From: CAIYRG01 sp035318785
GTDB lineage: Bacteria > Pseudomonadota > Alphaproteobacteria > Micropepsales > Micropepsaceae
Reading direction: 5' to 3'
Assembly: GCA_035318785.1 (NCBI GenBank)
Contig: DATHDZ010000070.1
Coordinates: 1 to 50,067 of the forward strand
Length of the DNA: 50,067 nucleotides
The position numbers and the translations under genes are program-made. The notes below the pieces were generated by a model. The model ran no database searches, was not told the DNA's origin, and was given only the letters and a program-made list of their open reading frames with translations. Of the stretch, positions 45,677 through 50,067 are shown in pieces (position 1 is the stretch's first letter; every line of letters begins with the position of its first letter).

Positions 45677-46192
45677 ATGCCAGAAGGCACCAGCGCATCT
45701 CACGCCAAGCAAGGACGCAAAGCGTCGACTTCGAAAAACGAAGCCAAGCAAGACGCGATCCAGCTGCTTATGAGCGATCACAAAGAGGTCGAAGAGCTTT
45801 TCAAACAATTCCAGAAGGCAAAGAAGGACGGCGGCGACAAAGCGGACATCGTCGAACAAATTTGCGACGCGCTTTCAGTGCATGCCGAAATCGAGGAAGA
45901 GATCTTCTATCCGGCCGCCCGCGATGCTCTCGCCGAAAAAGGCGAGGACATGCTTGACGAGGCCGAGGTGGAACATGCCTCGATCAAGAGCTTGGTCGAG
46001 CAACTTCAAGACGCCGACCCCAGCGAGGAGATGTATGACGCCAAGGTCAAGGTCCTTTGCGAATATGTCACGCATCACGTGAAGGAAGAAGAAGGGGAGA
46101 TGTTCCCCAAAGTCAAAAAGACCGCCCTCGACCTTGAGGAGCTCGGCGCCGAGCTGATGGAGCGCAAGCAAGAGCTGATGGACGAAGAATAA
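45677..46192 (+). CDS. Hemerythrin HHE domain protein
   Basis: A 171-residue, highly charged helical protein. A Lys/Ser-rich N-terminus of about 35 residues precedes a four-helix hemerythrin domain with ligand segments LLMSDHKEVEELF, HAEIEEEIFYPAA, EVEHASIKSLVEQL and THHVKEEEGEMFPKV, giving a likely di-iron site. Such proteins sense or scavenge oxygen, NO or iron. ATG 45677 is set by AAGGAGA just upstream; the frame is open further left but without a good start. It is followed by a strong terminator, so it is monocistronic. Context suggests a general stress protein. Confidence 0.88.
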   Translation: MPEGTSASHAKQGRKASTSKNEAKQDAIQLLMSDHKEVEELFKQFQKAKKDGGDKADIVEQICDALSVHAEIEEEIFYPAARDALAEKGEDMLDEAEVEHASIKSLVEQLQDADPSEEMYDAKVKVLCEYVTHHVKEEEGEMFPKVKKTALDLEELGAELMERKQELMDEE

Positions 46193-46203
46193 TTTACAAT
46201 CGG

Positions 46204-46241
46204 ATGAGCGCTGCGAATGTGAACGCAGCGCTCATTCTTTT
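46204..46241 (+). terminator. Intrinsic terminator after the hemerythrin gene
   Basis: ATGAGCGCTGCG and CGCAGCGCTCAT form a perfect 12-base stem with loop AATGTGAA, followed by TCTTTT. It starts 12 bases after the hemerythrin stop. Confidence 0.85.
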
Positions 46242-46243
46242 CT

Positions 46244-46269
46244 GGAACGAAAACCTGAAAGAACGCGCT
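46244..46269 (+). promoter_or_regulatory. Possible EcfG-type promoter of the small stress gene
   Basis: GGAAC, 17 bases, then CGCT, 30 bases before the ATG at 46300. The -10 has one mismatch from CGTT, the same change as in the hemerythrin site. Confidence 0.35.
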
Positions 46270-46299
46270 GGCCTGTCGCCTCAACGGAAGGAGTTCCGG

Positions 46300-46485
46300 A
46301 TGGGAAGTCAACGTGGCGGAAGCGGGAGCCAAGGCCAGAAGGGCGGCTCGCAACAGTCCGGACAAGGCGGGCGCAACGACGAATCGCGCAATGCCGGCAG
46401 GAGTGGCGGCTCACAAGATAGCGACAGGGAACGTGGCGGCCGCAAAACCGGTCAGGATCAGGGCCAAGGTCAGGGCAATCGCTGA
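46300..46485 (+). CDS. Small Gly/Gln/Ser-rich hydrophilic protein (KGG-type stress protein)
   Basis: A 61-residue, disordered, strongly hydrophilic peptide made almost only of G, Q, S, R, N, D and K, with an RGG and a KGG near the N-terminus and QGQGQG near the end. Composition and size resemble YciG/Con-10-like stress-induced proteins, though the usual repeated KGG core is degenerate. AAGGAG sits 6 bases before ATG 46300; upstream in-frame codons belong to the terminator and promoter. It has its own terminator (46509-46537). Confidence 0.7.
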   Translation: MGSQRGGSGSQGQKGGSQQSGQGGRNDESRNAGRSGGSQDSDRERGGRKTGQDQGQGQGNR

Positions 46486-46508
46486 TCCCTTGGTGGTCAG
46501 AAATTCGC

Positions 46509-46537
46509 AAGGCCGCGGAAGTTTTTCCGCGGCCTTT
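46509..46537. terminator. Bidirectional intrinsic terminator between convergent genes
   Basis: AAGGCCGCGGAA and TTCCGCGGCCTT form a perfect 12-base stem around GTTT, with a short T-run on the + side and on the - side AA-rich pairing. It lies between the + strand stress peptide gene and the - strand DUF1328 gene. Confidence 0.8.
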
Positions 46538-46558
46538 GCATCTGAGCAGAACGCTCGT

Positions 46559-46741
46559 TCATCGTCCGCCGGTAACGCTGCGATACACCGTGAGTCCGAG
46601 GATCAGGAACAAGGCGAACATCGCGACGAATAGGAAGAACAGGAACTTCGCGATCCCGATCGAAGCGCCCGCGATACCGGTAAAACCGAGCAAGCCGGCG
46701 AGGAGTCCGACAACAAGGAAGATGAAGGCCCAGCGTAGCAT
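46559..46741 (-). CDS. DUF1328 family small membrane protein
   Basis: A 60-residue peptide with two membrane helices: MLRWAFIFLVVGLLAGLLGF, then GIAGASIGIAKFLFFLFVAMFALFLILG. This is the DUF1328/YtjA pattern, whose function is unknown and which is often stress-inducible in alphaproteobacteria. ATG 46741 gives the invariant MLRW start; the 34 upstream codons cross the promoter. A perfect EcfG-type promoter lies 33 bases upstream. Confidence 0.88.
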   Translation of the reverse strand: MLRWAFIFLVVGLLAGLLGFTGIAGASIGIAKFLFFLFVAMFALFLILGLTVYRSVTGGR

Positions 46742-46773
46742 GATGTTTTCTCTCGGCTTTGTCGCCCCGACAA

Positions 46774-46798
46774 AACGCCCGCGAGAACCCGCCGTTCC
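46774..46798 (-). promoter_or_regulatory. EcfG-type promoter of the DUF1328 gene
   Basis: On the - strand GGAAC (46798-46794), 16 bases, CGTT (46777-46774): an exact match to the EcfG consensus, 32 bases before the start codon. Confidence 0.75.
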
Positions 46799-46840
46799 AT
46801 AAGCAATCGCCTCCCGGGGGCACCGGAAGGCGATTGCATT

Positions 46841-46862
46841 CAAAAGGCGAACCTGTTCGCCT
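46841..46862 (-). terminator. Intrinsic terminator after the PRC-barrel gene
   Basis: On the - strand AGGCGA and TCGCCT form a stem around ACAGGT, followed by TTTT, 17 bases after the PRC-barrel stop. A second inverted repeat, GCAATCGCCT/AGGCGATTGC (46803-46837), follows. Confidence 0.6.
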
Positions 46863-46879
46863 CGTGAGGCGCTTTCGTC

Positions 46880-47245
46880 TCACCAATATTGTTCGGCGTG
46901 ATAATAACTGAACGCTTCGGCGCGGATGGCGTCTTCGCCATCGTCGCTGGTCAAATCTTCCATGCGGTAGGCCGGAGCGTTGTCCAGCATGTCTTTGCTG
47001 ACCGGGACCACATAGCCGCCCTTGTCGGAATCATAGTCGAGGATGGACCAGGGAATCGGACGGAACTTCTCGCCCATCCCGAGCACGCCGCCGGAACCCA
47101 GTACGGCGAACATGATGTTGTTCGACATTTTGTCGAGAACCACATCTTCCACCGTCCCGATCTTGTCGCCTCCGTTGTTGTAGACTGGAGTTCCCCTGAC
47201 TTTCGACGCCAGGATCGCCGTGGTGTGACCGCTAGGTGTAGGCAT
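46880..47245 (-). CDS. PRC-barrel domain protein
   Basis: A 121-residue soluble protein with one PRC-barrel: ILASKVRGTPVYNNGGDKIGTVEDVVLDK, then a segment with FAVLGSGGVLGMGEKFRPIPWSIL, the usual strand order of the domain, and an acidic C-terminal tail. PRC-barrel proteins of this size are common in alphaproteobacteria and often stress-induced; the molecular role is unknown. ATG 47245 is preceded by GAGAGGA; the longer frame runs through the promoter. Probable monocistronic unit with its own promoter and terminator. Confidence 0.88.
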   Translation of the reverse strand: MPTPSGHTTAILASKVRGTPVYNNGGDKIGTVEDVVLDKMSNNIMFAVLGSGGVLGMGEKFRPIPWSILDYDSDKGGYVVPVSKDMLDNAPAYRMEDLTSDDGEDAIRAEAFSYYHAEQYW

Positions 47246-47279
47246 GGTTGTATCCTCTCTATCAAGCCTCTGAAGCGGT

Positions 47280-47304
47280 AACCTTTCACTGACGGAATTG
47301 TTCC
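47280..47304 (-). promoter_or_regulatory. Probable EcfG-type promoter of the PRC-barrel gene
   Basis: On the - strand GGAAC (47304-47300), 16 bases, GGTT (47283-47280): one mismatch to GGAAC-N16-CGTT, 34 bases before the start codon. Confidence 0.5.
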
Positions 47305-47340
47305 GGTAACGCCTTAGGCAGCGCACCAAAAAGCGAGTGA

Positions 47341-47977
47341 GCAGCGTGGCCGCCGTCCGCCATCGGCTGGTCGCCGCACGCAGACGCCATCACCGGCAAT
47401 GTTCCGGAATTCCGCAAACTTGCCGACGGCGTCTTTGCCTATATCGGCAAGCAGAACGACGCCAACGTGATGGTGATCGTGACGTCGGAAGGTGTCGCCC
47501 TCGTGGATAGGGGCAACAACAATTCGGATTTCCGTGCCCTTCTGAAAAACATCCAGGCGGTGACGAAAGGACCCGTGCGCTACATCGTGGTGACGTAGAA
47601 CCGTGGCGATCATATCGGCGGCACGCCGCTCTTCGCGCCGCCCGCCCATGTGATCCTGCAGGAACGGGTCGTGAAATCCTGGGCGGCGGATACGATCTAT
47701 CGCGAGCTCAAAGGCGAGGGTCCGCTGGCCGTTAGGACCGCCGAAAAACGCCTCAGCGGGGTGGTGGCGAAGGCGGTCCAGGATAGGCCTTTGTGACTGT
47801 CAAAGCGCAGGATGGGACCGAATTGCCGCTCCGTGTCACGACCGATACGGACGTTGCCGGCATCGCGGACCGGTCCCTGGTCTGGCCGGGGATGAAGCTC
47901 TCGGCGCTCTACCAAATTCCGAAGCCGTTAACCCTTCCCTGGGCTATGACACGTTGGAAATAACGGCTACGCCTTAG
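47341..47977 (+). pseudogene. Decayed metallo-beta-lactamase-fold hydrolase
   Basis: The frame opens after TGA 47338-47340 with no start codon and reads VPEFRKLADGVFAYIGKQNDANVMV and VALVDRGNNNSDFRALLKNI, typical of periplasmic MBL-fold proteins. At the metal motif it reads T-stop-NRGDHIGG where a T-Q-N-H-G-D-H-type motif is expected: TAG at 47596-47598 is one change from CAG, and the first His has become Arg. The frame then continues to TGA near 47797. A further piece (VTVKAQDGTELPLRVTTDTDVAGIADRSLVWPGMKLSALYQ) is in another frame, and a last shift gives YDTLEITATP and TAG 47975-47977. At least one nonsense change, one ligand loss and two frameshifts make function very unlikely. Confidence 0.75.
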
Positions 47978-48273
47978 CTTGCAACCCTCGGCTGCGCAAA
48001 ATAATTTCCCTTCTTGGGAACCCGAAGGAACTTTATCCCAGATACCACGTTTGAAGCGTTCGAGGGCTGGCTGCCCGGTGATGCGGCGAGGGGGACCCGT
48101 TCGAGGAGTGGTGAGGCTGAGGTCTTTCCTCGCGGGAGCTTGCTGCGGGGGTGCGACCGACGCGGGCTGAGGCCCTGAACTCCGGATTCGAACGTCTGTC
48201 CCTCGTGAAGGCTGCCCGGCGGCTTAACCTTCTAAAATTTGTGGGCTCGCGCGCCCCACCAAGGAGCGATGGA
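47978..48273. other. Leader region of the poly-HAMP gene
   Basis: A 296-base gap without a coding frame. It holds the EcfG-type promoter at 48027-48051 and the ribosome binding site AAGGAG at 48261-48266. The implied leader is about 215 bases and GC-rich, with no RNA family recognised. Confidence 0.5.
48027..48051 (+). promoter_or_regulatory. EcfG-type promoter upstream of the poly-HAMP gene
   Basis: GGAAC (48027-48031), 16 bases, CGTT (48048-48051): an exact EcfG consensus match in the correct orientation, about 220 bases before the start codon. Confidence 0.65.
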
Positions 48274-50067
48274 ATGCGTAAAGCAGCAACAGCCACAGTT
48301 ACTTCCAGCTCGTCCACCTCTGCTACCCTTGATCGTCACTATCTCCTCGCCGCCCTCCGGGCTTTCCGGAAGGGCGATTTTTCGGTGCGGCTGCCGATTG
48401 GGCTGACCGGCATCGACGGCGAAATCGGCGATGCCTTTAACGATGTGGTCGAGCTGAACGAGCAAATGACCAAGGAGCTCGAGCGCCTCGGCGATGTGGT
48501 GGGCAAGGAAGGCAAGATCGGCCACCGCGCGAAGCTGCCGAACGCAACCGGATCTTGGGCCTCGAACATCGAAACGGTTAACAGCCTGATCGCCGACCTG
48601 GTGCAGCCGACATCCGAAATGGCCCGCGTGATCGGCGCCGTGGCGCGTGGCGACCTTTCACAAACCATGAATCTCGAAATCGAGGGCCGCCCGCTGCGCG
48701 GCGAATTCCTGCGCATCGGCAAAGTGGTGAACACCATGGTGGGGCAGCTCGGGTCCTTCGTGTCGGAAGTGACTCGCGTGGCCCGCGAAGTGGGCACCGA
48801 AGGAAAGCTCGGCGGCCAGGCCAAGGTGAAGGGCGTCGCGGGCACCTGGAAGGATCTGACCGACAATGTGAACGCCATGGCCGCAAACCTCACCGGCCAG
48901 GTGCGCAACATCGCCGAAGTGACCACCGCCGTGGCCAATGGCGATTTGTCCAAGAAGATCACCGTGGACGTGAAGGGCGAAGTGCTCGAGCTGAAGTCGA
49001 CCATCAACACCATGGTGGACCAGCTGAACTCGTTTGCTTCCGAAGTGACTCGCGTGGCCCGCGAAGTGGGTACCGAAGGAAAGCTCGGCGGTCAGGCCAA
49101 TGTGCGCGGCGTGGCCGGCACGTGGAAAGACTTGACGGACAACGTGAACCTGATGGCCGCGAACCTCACTGGCCAGGTGCGCAACATCGCCGAAGTGACG
49201 ACCGCGGTGGCAAAGGGCGATTTGTCCAAGAAGATCACCGTGGACGTGAAGGGCGAAATCCTCGAGCTGAAGAACACCATCAACACCATGGTGGACCAGC
49301 TGAACTCGTTTGCTTCCGAAGTGACCCGCGTGGCCCGCGAAGTGGGTACCGAAGGAAAGCTCGGCGGTCAGGCCAAGGTGGAAGGCGTCGCCGGTACCTG
49401 GAAGGACTTGACGGACAGCGTCAACTCGATGGCCGGCAACCTGACCGCGCAGGTGCGCAACATCGCCGACGTGACCACGGCCGTCGCCAACGGCGACCTC
49501 TCCAAGAAGATCACCGTGGACGTGAAGGGCGAGTTCCTCCGCTCCGCCAAGCTCGTGAACAAGATGATCGACCAGCTGTCGGTCTTCACCTCGGAGGTGA
49601 CGCGCGTCGCGCGCGAGGTCGGCACCGAAGGCAAACTGGGCGGCCAGGCGCAGGTGCGCGGCGTGTCGGGCGTCTGGAAAGAGCTGACCGAATCGGTCAA
49701 CCAGATGGCCGGCAATCTGACGGCGCAGGTCCGCAACATCGCCGAAGTCGCAACCGCGATCGCCGGCGGCGACCTGTCGCGCAAGATCACCGTGGACGTG
49801 CGCGGCGAGATCCTGCAGCTCAAGGAAACGCTCAACACCATGGTCGACCAGCTCAATCGCTTTGCTGGCGAGGTGACGCGCGTGGCGCGCGAGGTCGGCA
49901 CCGAAGGCCGCCTCGGCGGTCAGGCCAACGTGCCGGGCGTCGCCGGCACCTGGAAAGACCTGACCGACAGCGTGAACTCGATGGCGGGCAACCTGACCGC
50001 CCAGGTGCGTAACATCGCCGAAGTGACCACAGCCGTGGCGCGCGGCGACTTGTCCCGCAAGATCACG
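48274..50067 (+). CDS. Poly-HAMP signalling protein, probable group III-like (hybrid) histidine kinase, N-terminal part
   Basis: The frame is open for all 598 codons to the window edge. After a Ser/Thr-rich N-terminus with no membrane helix, a HAMP-like unit (LLAALRAFRKGDFSVRLP) leads to a ladder of HAMP domains. From residue 165 the protein repeats every 92 residues: EVTRVAREVGTEGKLGGQA, GTWKDLTDNVN, MAANLTGQVRNIAEVTTAVA, GDLSKKITVDVKGE, INTMVDQLN. This is the arrangement of Nik1/Os-1 fungal osmosensing kinases and their bacterial relatives, in which the HAMP array is followed by a kinase and often receiver domains; those would lie beyond the window. ATG 48274 has AAGGAG 7 bases upstream; ATG 48269 is out of frame. 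Likely cytoplasmic. Confidence 0.85.
   Translation, partial: MRKAATATVTSSSSTSATLDRHYLLAALRAFRKGDFSVRLPIGLTGIDGEIGDAFNDVVELNEQMTKELERLGDVVGKEGKIGHRAKLPNATGSWASNIETVNSLIADLVQPTSEMARVIGAVARGDLSQTMNLEIEGRPLRGEFLRIGKVVNTMVGQLGSFVSEVTRVAREVGTEGKLGGQAKVKGVAGTWKDLTDNVNAMAANLTGQVRNIAEVTTAVANGDLSKKITVDVKGEVLELKSTINTMVDQLNSFASEVTRVAREVGTEGKLGGQANVRGVAGTWKDLTDNVNLMAANLTGQVRNIAEVTTAVAKGDLSKKITVDVKGEILELKNTINTMVDQLNSFASEVTRVAREVGTEGKLGGQAKVEGVAGTWKDLTDSVNSMAGNLTAQVRNIADVTTAVANGDLSKKITVDVKGEFLRSAKLVNKMIDQLSVFTSEVTRVAREVGTEGKLGGQAQVRGVSGVWKELTESVNQMAGNLTAQVRNIAEVATAIAGGDLSRKITVDVRGEILQLKETLNTMVDQLNRFAGEVTRVAREVGTEGRLGGQANVPGVAGTWKDLTDSVNSMAGNLTAQVRNIAEVTTAVARGDLSRKIT
48766..50067 (+). repeat. Tandem 276-base coding repeats (92-residue HAMP units)
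   Basis: Units begin at 48766, 49042, 49318, 49594 and 49870 (the last is cut by the edge). Adjacent units, especially the first two, are very similar in DNA as well as protein, including third codon positions, which suggests recent duplication or gene conversion. Confidence 0.9.

Noticed and set aside
48176..48200. GGATTCGAACG, resembling a reversed tRNA T-loop
   Set aside because: No matching acceptor, D or anticodon arms can be folded around it.
48766..50067. Tandem repeats as a CRISPR or satellite array
   Set aside because: The unit is 276 bases, has no spacers, and is an in-frame protein repeat of HAMP type.
1..50067. Mobile element, prophage or restriction/defence system
   Set aside because: No transposase, integrase, phage structural, CRISPR or toxin-antitoxin gene found on either strand.

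Overview
The window looks like chromosome from a GC-rich alphaproteobacterium. The order cannot be fixed from sequence alone; Hyphomicrobiales-like or Rhizomicrobium/Micropepsis-like soil bacteria are plausible. The evidence is a giant NdvB/ChvB cyclic beta-1,2-glucan synthase, a transaldolase/glucose-6-phosphate isomerase fusion in an oxidative pentose-phosphate operon, an imuA-imuB-dnaE2 cassette behind a GAAC-N7-GAAC LexA box, several GGAAC-N16-CGTT promoters of the EcfG (general stress sigma) type, and copies of the GC-rich palindromic repeats common in alphaproteobacterial genomes. I see no rRNA, tRNA, CRISPR array, transposase or phage gene.

Positions 1-13170 form an accessory catabolic region. 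The + strand carries the tail of an SGNH-type protein, an aromatic-acid type MFS transporter, a two-domain VOC protein, a small orphan gene, an alpha/beta hydrolase and a thiamine diphosphate (ThDP) enzyme. The - strand carries two tandem VOC paralogues and a second ThDP enzyme with a twin-arginine signal peptide. Divergent from these is a tight DUF2848-cupin-amidase-substrate-binding protein operon. Together they suggest uptake and ring-cleavage or decarboxylation of an unidentified, possibly nitrogen-containing aromatic compound. I know no described pathway with this gene set.

Positions 13174-21637 (- strand) hold tal-pgi, gnd, zwf and pgl, followed by egtB-egtD for ergothioneine. Positions 22104-34936 (+ strand) hold ndvB, pgm, cydA and cydB, closely spaced; ndvB has an EcfG-type promoter and a hairpin before a probable TTG start. 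Positions 34950-39121 (- strand) hold glgB and malQ for glycogen branching and alpha-glucan metabolism. Pgm links hexose phosphates to the glucose-1-phosphate pool behind both the cyclic glucan and glycogen.

Positions 39170-45553 are a DNA damage module. A UdgX-type uracil-DNA glycosylase lies divergent from imuA-imuB-dnaE2 across an SOS box. Both imuB and dnaE2 have GC-rich palindromic repeats inserted in frame, so the repeats are translated.

Positions 45554-50067 are a stress island: hemerythrin-like protein, small Gly/Gln-rich stress protein, DUF1328 membrane peptide and PRC-barrel protein, with perfect or near EcfG-type promoters and clear intrinsic terminators. A decayed metallo-beta-lactamase-fold pseudogene follows. 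The window ends inside a large poly-HAMP signalling protein built from 92-residue repeats, which also has a perfect EcfG-type promoter upstream.
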